Part shown: piece by piece, positions 1-7,531 of the stretch
Layout of the letters: each line of letters begins with the position of its first letter
Numbering within the stretch: the first letter of the stretch is position 1
Source: Gillisia lutea
GTDB taxonomy: Bacteria > Bacteroidota > Bacteroidia > Flavobacteriales > Flavobacteriaceae
Assembly: GCF_021568705.1 (NCBI RefSeq)
Contig: NZ_JAKGTH010000009.1
Span: 1 to 64,000, forward strand
Direction: 5' to 3'
Length of the DNA stretch: 64,000 nucleotides
Made by a program: the position numbers and the translations under genes
The notes under the pieces: model-generated
The model's database searches: none
What the model was told of the DNA's origin: nothing
What the model saw: only the letters and a program-made list of their open reading frames with translations

Positions 1-57
1 TTAAACTGTCGAAAATCGAATCAAAAAAGGTCAACCTATTTCAGTATAATACAAACT

Positions 58-141
58 TGACCAACAAGCCAATACTAAGCCGACAAATCCGCGTCCCTTA
101 CTCCGCCAACTGGCGATAACCGAGACCGTTGTAAACAATTT
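58..141 (+). repeat. Cassette-type inverted repeat A (3' half)
   Basis: This is the downstream half of the repeat family that separates genes through the first 20 kb. Its 3' arm (101-140) ends in CCGTTGTAAACAATT, and its middle (GCCAATACTAAGCC, GACAAATC) is nearly the same as copy H at 8484-8510. The 5' arm is not visible and presumably lies before the window or has been lost. The IS3 element begins at 142, directly after this arm, so the repeat is cut off from the lipoprotein gene at 1479 that it would normally precede. Confidence 0.65.
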
Positions 142-181
142 TGACTCGTCCTGAATAAAGGCTACATAATTTTAAATAGTT

Positions 182-553
182 ATGTATAAAAATGACAGAA
201 TCACCAGACGGTACAGCGAACCATTCAAATTAAAGATTTTATCCGAACTTAGTACTGGTAAATACTCCAAGTATGAACTTGGAAAGCTCTATGGAATTTC
301 TTCTTCAACTATGAATGAATGGATTAAGAAGTATGAGCGAAAAGACCTAATGAACACTAGGGTTATGATAGAAACAAAAGATGAAATAACACGGATCAAA
401 GCACTTCAAAAAGAAATTGAACAACTTAAAAAGCTGCTGCTAAAAAAAGATATGGATCAATTGGTTGATGATGCTTATTTAGAAGTTGCTGCTCAAAAAC
501 TAGGCTATAAAAGTGTCCTGGAACTTAAAAAAAAACTAAGTATCAAGCCTTAA
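182..553 (+). CDS. IS3 transposase OrfA (HTH DNA-binding subunit)
   Basis: The 123-residue first frame of the insertion sequence. It carries an N-terminal helix-turn-helix (about residues 10-50, with YSEPFKLKILSEL and YGISSSTMNEWIKKYE) that binds the terminal repeats. A leucine-rich coiled segment follows (about 68-90, EIEQLKKLLLKKD), as usual for multimerisation in this family. Near its 3' end is a run of nine A (527-535), after which the orfB frame (-1) is open. OrfA alone normally regulates transposition, and the frameshifted OrfAB fusion is the transposase. The start ATG lies just inside the left inverted repeat. Confidence 0.9.
   Translation: MYKNDRITRRYSEPFKLKILSELSTGKYSKYELGKLYGISSSTMNEWIKKYERKDLMNTRVMIETKDEITRIKALQKEIEQLKKLLLKKDMDQLVDDAYLEVAAQKLGYKSVLELKKKLSIKP
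527..535 (+). other. A9 slippery run, probable programmed -1 frameshift site
   Basis: Nine consecutive A residues lie in the short overlap between orfA (stop 551-553) and orfB (last in-frame stop 526-528, then open). A -1 slip here continues the protein through ACT AAG TAT into the conserved OrfB region. This matches the A-rich heptamer slippage known for IS3-family elements. The slip itself is inferred. Confidence 0.7.
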
Positions 554-1404
554 TTGTAGCAAAGGAAAAAGCCAGGGGATTTGCTTCGTTATCCAGCATA
601 TGTGATTGTTTCGAACTAAAACGTGATGCTTACTATAAGTATAAAAGTAGAGCTGATAAACGAAAAGAAGTTGAAAAACATATTGTAGCTATCGTTAAGA
701 AACGACGCAAATCCCTTCCTAGAGAAGGTGTACGAAAGCTTATGAAATCCTTAAGCCAGGACTTTCAGAAACAACAAGTAAAAGTTGGTAGGGATACATT
801 ATTCAATGTACTAAGAGAACATAAAATGCTGACACTAAGAAAGAAGTACAGTGCTAGAACAACCAATTCGTATCACAGGTTTTACAAGTACAACAACATT
901 ATAAAAGATCTAAAGGTGACCAGACCTAATCAAGTGTGGGTATCAGACATTACCTATATCAGAACTGTCAAAGGTTTTTGTTACATGGCACTCATTACGG
1001 ATATGCATTCAAGAAAGATTATTGGATATGACCTCAGTGACAGCCTGGAGCTTAAAGGATGCGTGAGAGCGCTTAAAAAAGCGATTTACAAGGCAAAAGG
1101 CATCAAAGGACTCATACATCATTCTGATCGGGGAATACAATACTGCAGTAATGTATATACGCAGATTCTTAAGACAAAAAAGATAGAAATCAGTATGACA
1201 GAAGAAAACCATTGCTACGAAAATGCCATGGCAGAGCGGGTAAATGGGATCCTAAAAGATGAATTCTATCTCGATCAGGTCTTTACCAATAAAGAACACG
1301 CTAAAAGAGCAGCAAAAAATGCAATCAAACTATATAATGAAATAAGATTACATTTATCTTTAGACTATCAAACACCTAATATGGTATATAAATTAACAGC
1401 GTAA
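529..1404 (+). CDS. IS3 transposase OrfB (DDE catalytic subunit)
   Basis: The second frame, open from 529 to 1404 with no early ATG, so it is most likely made as a -1 fusion with OrfA. The N-terminal part (ALIVAKEKARGFASLSSIC..., about 541-740) is the HTH_21-type region. The integrase core follows with the catalytic triad visible: D in VWVSDITYI, D in HHSDRGIQY and E in ENAMAERVNGILKDEF. The next ATG (742) would delete about 70 residues of conserved sequence, so it is not the natural start. No stop or frameshift interrupts the catalytic domain. Confidence 0.9.
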   Translation, partial: KKTKYQALIVAKEKARGFASLSSICDCFELKRDAYYKYKSRADKRKEVEKHIVAIVKKRRKSLPREGVRKLMKSLSQDFQKQQVKVGRDTLFNVLREHKMLTLRKKYSARTTNSYHRFYKYNNIIKDLKVTRPNQVWVSDITYIRTVKGFCYMALITDMHSRKIIGYDLSDSLELKGCVRALKKAIYKAKGIKGLIHHSDRGIQYCSNVYTQILKTKKIEISMTEENHCYENAMAERVNGILKDEFYLDQVFTNKEHAKRAAKNAIKLYNEIRLHLSLDYQTPNMVYKLTA

Positions 1405-1478
1405 ATCAATTTTAACCTGTAGCCATATTTCAGGACAAGACATATTTGCAGAAAAATTCGAATACTAACATTTACAAA

Positions 1479-1838
1479 ATGAATATAAATCACCTACTAT
1501 TACTTTTACTATTAGCATTTTTAACTTCGTGTGGAAATTCTTCAGATAAAAAGAAAGTAACAATTGACGACTTTAATAAAAAATTTGAAGACAGTTTAGT
1601 TCCTATTCCTGATAAAAATTATTCAGTTTTCTATGCTAAAATTAAAGGTAATTCAAATGATACTATAAGATTAAGTATCAGTCCAATTAAAACTGAAAAT
1701 CCAAAGAAATACTATTATTTTATAGGCGATTTTGAAAAAGAAATTCGAAGTGATTATTATGGCGAATCCAATAAATACATAACATTAGATCCATATAAGG
1801 CGACAGAAGGAAAAATTGAGTTAAAATACCAGTTGTAA
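1479..1838 (+). CDS. Small lipoprotein of unknown function
   Basis: I chose the ATG at 1479 because it gives a clean lipoprotein signal: MNINH, a run of leucines, then a lipobox (FLTSC) followed by GNSSDKKK. A TTG at 1446 would add eleven residues before the signal. The mature part is about 100 residues, rich in Lys, Asp and Tyr, with no domain I recognise. It probably sits on the inner leaflet of the outer membrane or in the periplasm. It is the first cargo gene after the insertion sequence. The IS now separates it from the upstream repeat and perhaps from its promoter, unless the element supplies an outward one. Confidence 0.7.
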   Translation: MNINHLLLLLLLAFLTSCGNSSDKKKVTIDDFNKKFEDSLVPIPDKNYSVFYAKIKGNSNDTIRLSISPIKTENPKKYYYFIGDFEKEIRSDYYGESNKYITLDPYKATEGKIELKYQL

Positions 1839-1843
1839 TAGTC

Positions 1844-1980
1844 TAGCAAATACTGTCAACAACAACGATTCATCTTAAATAACGGGTATTGTCGAACAGG
1901 TGTAATTTAAGAAACTAATAAAGAAAGTGGTTAATCCAACTAGTCTAAGTTTATATTGACTCAACCTTCTGTTATTAAGA
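1844..1980 (+). repeat. Cassette-type repeat B (degenerate)
   Basis: The spacer after the lipoprotein gene begins with GTCAACAACAACGATTCATC (1855-1874), close to the 5' arm of copy H. It ends with TATATTGACTCAACCTTCTG (about 1953-1972), which aligns with the 3' arm of copy M (TGTATTCACTTAGATCGTTA). The two arms no longer pair well with each other, so this copy is either decayed or a hybrid of two subfamilies. Confidence 0.45.
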
Positions 1981-2052
1981 TCTTTAGGGGTGATTATTAA
2001 GAACGTCGTAACATCGTTAGGAAATCATCGTTTTATTAATAAATCAATCAAA

Positions 2053-3483
2053 ATGAAATATCTGAAACTGCTGTTTCTAATTGTAATTATCAATTTCAAT
2101 TTAGGCGCACAGAATAAATTAAAATTAGAAAATATAGGTTTAGCGAATAACGTTTACGTAATTAAAAATGTCAACATCATTCCTATGACTACAGATAATA
2201 AAATCATTACAAATGCTATAGTCGTAATTAAAAATGAAAAGATTTCATCTATTAATAGTGATTCAATTCCTAAGAAGGGAAAAATAATTGACGGAAGAGG
2301 GAAATGGTTGATTCCTGGATTAATTGATATGCACGTTCACACCAATGCAGATCTCAATTTTAAAGAAAATTCTGCAACACAGGGAGCTACTTTTTTTATG
2401 AACACCCAAGACGTGATGACAACCTACATAGTGAATGGTGTAACAACCATATTTGAACTGGGGGGAAGAGTTGAGCACTTTGGACAAAGAAATGAAATTG
2501 CGAAAGGCAAAGTCATTGGGCCTCGAATGGCAATAGCATCAATGCTAAATGGTGGAGATAATAATGGAGGAAGAATAGTAAATAATGCTTCAGATGCTCG
2601 GCAAGCAGTAAGGAGTGCAAAAGCTGAAGGTTATAATTTTATTAAGGCTTATTCAGATTTAAATATTGAATCATTTCATGCAATTATGGATGAGGCTCAA
2701 AAACAAGGGCTTAAAGTTGTTGGACACATACCCGATGTATTTAAGGGTAAAACCAAAGAAGCGTTCGTGCCAAATTTTGGCTTAGTAGCACATGCAGAAG
2801 AATTCTCCAAACAAATCAGGAATAAAGAAAAGACGGAAAAAGACGCTCAGACATTTGCCTTTATGTCCAAAGCAAACAATACTTGGTTGATTCCTAATTT
2901 AATAGCAATTAAAACAATTAGAGATCAAGTACAATCAATCGACTCTATACGATTAATGAAAACATTGAAATATGTCCATCCTCTATTACAAGATAAATGG
3001 CTTAATGCAAATAACTACAACAAACATTCAAGTCCAGAATTCTTAAACTATTTAGATAGCTTGATTACTTTTCATAAACAATTGGTTGTTGCATTTAAGA
3101 AAGCTGGGGTGCCCATGGTAGCCGGTACTGATGCTGGAGTTTCTGGAGTTGTAACAGGTTTTGCTCTGCACGATGAACTCGAGTTGTTAGTAGAAGCGGG
3201 TTTATCAAACGAGGAAGTATTGATCTCAGCCACCAGACGTCCCTCTGAATGGTTGGGTATTAATGAAATGGTCGGCACAGTTGAAATTGGTAAATATGCT
3301 GATCTCATATTATTAAATGCAAATCCTCTGGAGAATATCCGAAACACTCGAGAGATTAGAGGAGTTTTTGTAAACGGAAAGTGGGTGGATAAAAATAAAA
3401 TTGAAGAGATGCTTTCCGTATTAGCAGATTGGAATACTTTGATGAAAGAGGGGTATGAATGGAAAAATCGCAGAGAATATTAG
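2053..3483 (+). CDS. Secreted amidohydrolase, imidazolonepropionase-like
   Basis: A metal-dependent amidohydrolase of about 476 residues. I chose the ATG at 2053 over a GTG at 1990 because it starts a good signal peptide (MKYLKLLFLIVIINFNLGAQ), so the enzyme is periplasmic or exported. Counted from this start, the metal-ligand set is visible: H94 and H96 in GLIDMHVHT, K198 in FIKAY as the candidate bridging lysine, H225 in VVGHIP, H247 in LVAHAEE and D360 in VAGTDAG. The C-terminal part returns to the small composite beta domain (GKYADLILLNANPL). The substrate cannot be told from sequence; relatives act on cyclic amides or dipeptides. It is a single-gene unit flanked by cassette-type repeats. 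Confidence 0.85.
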   Translation: MKYLKLLFLIVIINFNLGAQNKLKLENIGLANNVYVIKNVNIIPMTTDNKIITNAIVVIKNEKISSINSDSIPKKGKIIDGRGKWLIPGLIDMHVHTNADLNFKENSATQGATFFMNTQDVMTTYIVNGVTTIFELGGRVEHFGQRNEIAKGKVIGPRMAIASMLNGGDNNGGRIVNNASDARQAVRSAKAEGYNFIKAYSDLNIESFHAIMDEAQKQGLKVVGHIPDVFKGKTKEAFVPNFGLVAHAEEFSKQIRNKEKTEKDAQTFAFMSKANNTWLIPNLIAIKTIRDQVQSIDSIRLMKTLKYVHPLLQDKWLNANNYNKHSSPEFLNYLDSLITFHKQLVVAFKKAGVPMVAGTDAGVSGVVTGFALHDELELLVEAGLSNEEVLISATRRPSEWLGINEMVGTVEIGKYADLILLNANPLENIRNTREIRGVFVNGKWVDKNKIEEMLSVLADWNTLMKEGYEWKNRREY

Positions 3484-3490
3484 TAATTAA

Positions 3491-3598
3491 AACATCTCCT
3501 AACACCGGTTCATCCCCGATAGGTGGTAGCCTTAGAAAGAAAATAATTAAATTAACGAACAATTAAAACTGAAGCCAATCCAACAGAGAAGTACAATA
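3491..3598 (+). repeat. Cassette-type repeat C (5' half)
   Basis: The first 75 bases after the amidohydrolase stop (TAACACCGGTTCATCCCC, then GATAGGTGGTAGCCTTAG and a purine-rich stretch) match the 5' half of copy H base for base over long stretches. The 3' arm with CCGTTG is missing, and the next ATG follows directly at 3599. This looks like a truncated site. Confidence 0.6.
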
Positions 3599-4966
3599 AT
3601 GACTAAACAAAATTTATATTTTATAATTCTAGGAATATTTTTCATTACAGAACCATTTTACACTCAAGAATTAAGAGGTAGAATAATCGAAAGTGAAAAT
3701 AAAAAACCTTTAGAAAATGTAAATATTTATAATAAAAGAACAGGTTTTGGTACAACTTCAAATTCGGTAGGAAAGTTTTATCTAAATGAAGATATTAAGA
3801 GTTCTGATAGTTTAATATTTAGTCACATTGGGTATCAAACAGAAATAGGAACGATATCTGAATTCAAATCGGCGGCTTTCCTAATGGAATTACAGAAAAA
3901 AATTGATGACTTAGATTTGGTTGATATAAGCTCCAAAAATCTTAATGATCAAATGGATTTCCTAATTCTTGAGAGTATTCCCAAAGCGCTCTACGCATTC
4001 TCTACTAATATTATAAATGGAGAACTTTTTGTAATTGCAGGAAACGAGTCTGAGGAAACCAAGCAGGCATTAAAACTTTTAGATAGGTATTCTGATTTAG
4101 AGTTGGATGATTTTTTAAAGGCTCTGATAAGAAAACCTAATACGGATTGGGCCAGTTTCAGTTCAAAAATTTATCGGTATGACTTCAGCACTAAAAACTG
4201 GGCAAATTCCAAAAAAGCAATAATTCCAAGAGCCTATCATAATTCTGAAGTTTTAAATGATAAAATTTATATTTATGGAGGAAAAACCCTTTCTACAAAT
4301 CACTGGAAAGAATATTTACCTAATAAAGTTGAAATTTATGACGTAAAGAATGACACATTACTAATAGACGAAACTAATCCCCATATGGCAGTGAACTTTG
4401 CCAGTTTTACGAATGACTCACTAATTTTCCTAATGGGTGGTTCGATTAAAGAATTTAAAAATACAAATAGAAAACAGTATACAAATAAGGTTCACGTATT
4501 TAATTCGAAAACGGGTTATTGGAGTGAATTGGGGGCTATGCCAGAAGGTAAAGAAACTTCGGGTGTTTTAGTAGATGGTATTTTCTATTTAATTGGTGGT
4601 TACAAAGGAGAGCCTCTTAACTCAATTGAAACATATAATTTATCAAATGGTAGATGGCAGAGAATCGGAAAACTATTTACTCCAATGGAAAGACCTGCAA
4701 TATCCAAAAAGGATCATATGATTTATATTTATGATGAGAAACGAATTTTATCATTCAACACGTTCACTAAAATATTAAAAGAGTTTCAAATAGATATTGA
4801 CCTTTATGACCCTAAAATGGTGCTTTACGAAAATAATATATTCATTTTAGGTGGTTTCAGTAAATCTGAATTTAAACTTAAACCATCGAAAGAATTTTAT
4901 AAAATCCCAATTGAAAATTTTAAAAACACTAAAATAAAAAGACAAAGAACATTTGATAGTTTATAA
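3599..4966 (+). CDS. Secreted CarboxypepD_reg + kelch-repeat protein
   Basis: A 455-residue exported protein with an N-terminal signal sequence. A CarboxypepD_reg-like beta-sandwich follows at about residues 25-90 (LRGRIIESENKKPLENVNIY, FSHIGYQTE). The rest reads as kelch-type beta-propeller blades, each with a hydrophobic strand and a GG pair: KIYIYGGK, LIFLMGGS, FYLIGGYKG and IFILGGF. Kelch propellers are usually binding scaffolds rather than enzymes. The CarboxypepD_reg domain is common on Bacteroidota cell-surface proteins and TonB receptors. No TonB-receptor barrel or sorting domain is present. It is a single-gene unit between repeats C and D, with role unknown. Confidence 0.8.
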   Translation: MTKQNLYFIILGIFFITEPFYTQELRGRIIESENKKPLENVNIYNKRTGFGTTSNSVGKFYLNEDIKSSDSLIFSHIGYQTEIGTISEFKSAAFLMELQKKIDDLDLVDISSKNLNDQMDFLILESIPKALYAFSTNIINGELFVIAGNESEETKQALKLLDRYSDLELDDFLKALIRKPNTDWASFSSKIYRYDFSTKNWANSKKAIIPRAYHNSEVLNDKIYIYGGKTLSTNHWKEYLPNKVEIYDVKNDTLLIDETNPHMAVNFASFTNDSLIFLMGGSIKEFKNTNRKQYTNKVHVFNSKTGYWSELGAMPEGKETSGVLVDGIFYLIGGYKGEPLNSIETYNLSNGRWQRIGKLFTPMERPAISKKDHMIYIYDEKRILSFNTFTKILKEFQIDIDLYDPKMVLYENNIFILGGFSKSEFKLKPSKEFYKIPIENFKNTKIKRQRTFDSL

Positions 4967-4975
4967 GTAAAATAC

Positions 4976-5109
4976 TTAGCATAATATTGGTTAAGCGAAA
5001 ATATCGGGCATTCTGGTTTAAAATGCTATTTTAGTTATCAAGTAAAAAGCAACTAGCCGAAAAGAACGTGTCCTTACTACTCGCTTTAACCAATACCGTT
5101 GGCAAAATT
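4976..5109 (+). repeat. Cassette-type inverted repeat D
   Basis: A complete imperfect palindrome. The 5' arm TATTGGTTAAGCGA (4985-4998) is complementary to the 3' arm TCGCTTTAACCAATA (5081-5095) apart from one extra base. The 3' arm then runs into CCGTTGGCAAAATT, and the gene starts 9 bases beyond. The centre carries GTGTCCTTACTAC (5069-5081), a motif shared with copies A, E and I. Confidence 0.75.
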
Positions 5110-5117
5110 CTCACGAT

Positions 5118-5747
5118 ATGAAGAGTTTAATACTTATTTTTTTCGCATTAATAATCACAAACTCTCGTACATATTGTCAACAAGAAATCAGTAATAATAC
5201 TTCAAAATCAAAAATTAATGTTTTATTTATTGGTAACAGCCTTACATATACCAATAACTTACCAAAACTTGTACAGAAAAATGCAAAACTAAAAGGGATA
5301 AAGATTAATGTTAAAACGATTGCATTTCCTAACTACTCAATTCAAGAACACTGGGATAACGGGGAAATCCAAAAATTAATTTCAAGTAAAAAATATGACT
5401 TTGTGATCATCCAGCAAGGACCTTCATCTCAAAATATTGGTAGAGAAATGCTTATTGAATATGGGGGGAAATATAGTAGTTTATGTAAAATGAATAATGT
5501 CAAGCTATGCTATTTTATGGTTTGGCCTTCATTAAACTACTATCATACTTTTAATGATGTTATAAATAACCATACGGATGCAGCATTAATTAATAATTCT
5601 ATTTTACTACCTGTTGGAAGGATATGGAAAGAATATATTGATTCCACCAATAGTAAAGAATATTATTCCTCTGATAGGTTCCATCCTTCCCTAAAGGGCA
5701 GTCAAGTAGCGGCTCAAGTAATTGTAAAGCATTTATTTCAATTATAA
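5118..5747 (+). CDS. SGNH/GDSL-family hydrolase, secreted
   Basis: A 209-residue SGNH-fold hydrolase with an N-terminal signal peptide (about 1-20). The nucleophile block I is VLFIGNSLT with S41. A central strand reads YDFVIIQQGPSSQ. Block V is DRFHP with D186 and H189, completing a Ser-Asp-His triad. The fold serves lipases, carbohydrate esterases and acyl hydrolases, and the substrate cannot be deduced. The location is probably periplasmic or outer membrane. It is a one-gene unit flanked by two of the best-preserved repeats (D and E). Confidence 0.85.
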   Translation: MKSLILIFFALIITNSRTYCQQEISNNTSKSKINVLFIGNSLTYTNNLPKLVQKNAKLKGIKINVKTIAFPNYSIQEHWDNGEIQKLISSKKYDFVIIQQGPSSQNIGREMLIEYGGKYSSLCKMNNVKLCYFMVWPSLNYYHTFNDVINNHTDAALINNSILLPVGRIWKEYIDSTNSKEYYSSDRFHPSLKGSQVAAQVIVKHLFQL

Positions 5748-5751
5748 AAAC

Positions 5752-5890
5752 TATTGCCAGTATAGGTTAAGTGCAAATGGCGGCCGCTTCATTGAAAAGT
5801 TCTATTTTAGACACCTATTAAATAACTAAAAACTGATAAGTCCGTGTCCATACTCCACGCCACTTCCTTAACCATAACTGTTGGCAATAA
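5752..5890 (+). repeat. Cassette-type inverted repeat E
   Basis: The clearest copy. The 5' arm (5753-5773) has ATTGCCA, then GTATAGGTTAAG, then TG. The 3' arm (5861-5888) has the complement in order: CACTTC, CTTAACCATAAC, TGTTGGCAAT. The 3' arm carries a few unpaired extra bases, giving an asymmetric, bulged hairpin of about 135 bp with a GTGTCCATACTCCACGCC centre. Strand asymmetry with bulges on one arm is the hallmark of integron attC sites, although the core here is GTTGGCA rather than GTTRRRY. Confidence 0.8.
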
Positions 5891-5911
5891 TTCTATAATA
5901 AAAGTTTAGTA

Positions 5912-6841
5912 ATGATAAAAATAAAGATCGCAGTTATATTAATTTTCATTTCAAGTTCATTATCTGCTCAGAACGAATCTGATATAGTCCAATTTAATAA
6001 AGCCTTAAATCAGTTTATAAATGTCCGAGATTTTTGTATCTCAAAGGATGGGAATGAAGCATTCTTCACTATACAAAGCCCGAATCAAGAAATTTCACAA
6101 CTAGCATATATTCAAAAGGAAAAGGATAAATGGTCAAAACCAGAAATATTACCTTTTTGTGATTCATATATGTATTTAGAACCTTTCCTATCATTTAATA
6201 ATAATCGTCTTTTTTTTGTTTCAGATAGGCCATTAAATGATTCTATTATTGACAAAAAGGATTTTGACATTTGGTATGTTGACAGAAACAATGAAGACAA
6301 TAAATGGTCCAATCCCAAGAATATAGGAAAACCAGTTAATTCAGAATTAGACGAGTTTTATCCTTCCGTTAGTAAAAACAACAATCTATATTTTACAATG
6401 ATATCTCCAGACGGTTTTGGAGAAGATGATATTTATTTTTGTAAATGGGAGAATAATAAATATTCAAATCCTATTCTATTAAATGAGAATATAAACAGCT
6501 CTGGTTATGAGTTTAATGCTTTTGTTTCAGAAAAAGAAGATTTTCTAATATATTCAAAATACAATGAAGAAGATGGTCAAGGAAGTGGAGACTTATACAT
6601 TTCAAAAAAAGATTCTAACGGAAAATGGAAAAAGGCAGTGAATTTAGGAATTCCTGTAAATACTAAATATATGGAATATTGCCCATTTTATGATGAGAAA
6701 AACCAAATGTTGTATTTTACAAGTAAGAGAAATAACATTAAGCCAAGAAGATTCAATAATATTTCAGATTTTAAAAGGTATGTTATTGAAAGTAATAATG
6801 GTTTAAGTAAAGTTTATATGACCTCACTTAAAATAGAATAA
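5912..6841 (+). CDS. Secreted PD40 (WD40-like) beta-propeller protein
   Basis: A 309-residue exported protein with a signal peptide (about 1-19, SSSLSAQ). It is built of repeating PD40/TolB-like blades: NRLFFVSDRPL, DFDIWYVDR, NNLYFTMISPDGFGEDDIYF, DFLIYSKYN and QMLYFTSKRN. Each pairs a hydrophobic strand with an S-D/P-D turn and a later W-x-x-P-x-N(L/I)G motif (KWSNPKNIG, KWKKAVNLG). PD40 propellers in Bacteroidota are often fused to OmpA domains or stand alone as periplasmic binding modules. No OmpA domain is present here. Function unknown; a protein- or glycan-binding role is inferred. Confidence 0.8.
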   Translation: MIKIKIAVILIFISSSLSAQNESDIVQFNKALNQFINVRDFCISKDGNEAFFTIQSPNQEISQLAYIQKEKDKWSKPEILPFCDSYMYLEPFLSFNNNRLFFVSDRPLNDSIIDKKDFDIWYVDRNNEDNKWSNPKNIGKPVNSELDEFYPSVSKNNNLYFTMISPDGFGEDDIYFCKWENNKYSNPILLNENINSSGYEFNAFVSEKEDFLIYSKYNEEDGQGSGDLYISKKDSNGKWKKAVNLGIPVNTKYMEYCPFYDEKNQMLYFTSKRNNIKPRRFNNISDFKRYVIESNNGLSKVYMTSLKIE

Positions 6842-6844
6842 AAC

Positions 6845-7050
6845 TATTGCTAACATTTCGTATGAAACATAGCTATTATAGCTTCTACGAGAGGTTTTGT
6901 ATATGTTAAAAGTATGTCAAATTTTAAATTTGGTTAGATTTAGAAAAGAAAATTGAACATAAAAATTAAAAATTCGGCTTGTGCTAAATCCGATAGGTTA
7001 GCATTTATTTATATGCTAAGTTTCATGTATAAGCCCGTTGGTAATAATTT
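6845..7050 (+). repeat. Cassette-type inverted repeat F (long)
   Basis: A palindrome of about 205 bp with arms unlike those of D or E. The 5' arm (6846-6873) contains ATTGCTAAC and GTATGAAACATAGC. The 3' arm (7015-7045) contains GCTAAGTTTCATGTATA, then CCCGTTGGTAAT. Outer ends are conserved with the family (ATTGCTAAC / CCGTTGGTAAT), while the inner arm sequence is private to this copy yet still pairs. An internal 9-base pair (GCTAAATCC... / GGTTAGC) may add a side stem. Confidence 0.7.
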
Positions 7051-7127
7051 TAATAGTTAGATTTTCATTAATAACGTGAAATTGCCAGTATATAATCTGA
7101 CTAAGAAAATCAATCCCAATTAATATA

Positions 7128-7352
7128 ATGCCTAATAAATCAAATAAAGAAAGTGGTTTAACTCAAAATGATAAAATTTTGATATTCTTATTTGCCCCAT
7201 TTTACATTTTTTTCGGAGGAGTCAGTTCTTTTTATAATTTACCGGGTAATAAAAAACAAAATAAACAAGCCTTAATAACTTATTTTATAGGATTGTCTTT
7301 TTGGATTGTTTTACTAATTTCAATTTACTATCTATTTGACTCTTTTCAATAA
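7128..7352 (+). CDS. Small two-helix membrane protein
   Basis: A 74-residue protein with two predicted transmembrane helices (about 17-37, ILIFLFAPFYIFFGGVSSFY, and 50-68, YFIGLSFWIVLLISIYYL) joined by a short basic loop (NKKQNKQ). The N-terminus is charged and soluble. I do not recognise the family. It is a one-gene unit between repeats F and G, as is common for cassette cargo. Function unknown. Confidence 0.6.
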   Translation: MPNKSNKESGLTQNDKILIFLFAPFYIFFGGVSSFYNLPGNKKQNKQALITYFIGLSFWIVLLISIYYLFDSFQ

Positions 7353-7359
7353 ATAGAAA

Positions 7360-7530
7360 ATTGCGCTTATGATTATTTCGTCTTATACAGTTTAAAAACA
7401 ATTAGAACAACAGCCAACAGTGATTACGGATAAATTTTAGTAATTTGTGTTGTCAATAAAGTAAATAATAAAGGTCTAATTCCGGCTATTATTCCGCCAC
7501 TTGTATTAACCGAAACCATTGCCCATAATA
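7360..7530 (+). repeat. Cassette-type repeat G
   Basis: The 3' arm is clear (7492-7530: ATTCCGCCACTTGTATTAAC, then CGAAACCATTGCCCATAAT), aligning with the 3' arms of copies A, H and K. The ATG at 7532 follows directly. The 5' side (ATTGCGCTTATG, 7360-7371) keeps the family's opening ATTGC but pairs poorly with the 3' arm. Confidence 0.5.
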
Positions 7531-7531
7531 T

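Larger units (their letters stand above)
142..1442 (+). mobile_element. IS3-family insertion sequence
   Basis: A complete IS3-type element of about 1.3 kb with two overlapping frames (orfA and orfB), bounded by 25-bp imperfect inverted repeats at 142-166 and 1418-1442. About 19 of 25 positions match, including GTCCTGAA and GGCTACA. The tetramer ATTT is present at 138-141 and at 1444-1447, one base outside the right repeat. It could be a 4-bp target duplication, but the one-base offset leaves this unproven. The element landed between an intergenic cassette-type repeat and the lipoprotein gene downstream. Both frames look intact, so it may still be active. Confidence 0.88.

Noticed and set aside
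1990-2052. Longer amidohydrolase start at GTG 1990
   Set aside because: It would place 21 residues before a good signal peptide and runs into the repeat region; ATG 2053 is preferred.
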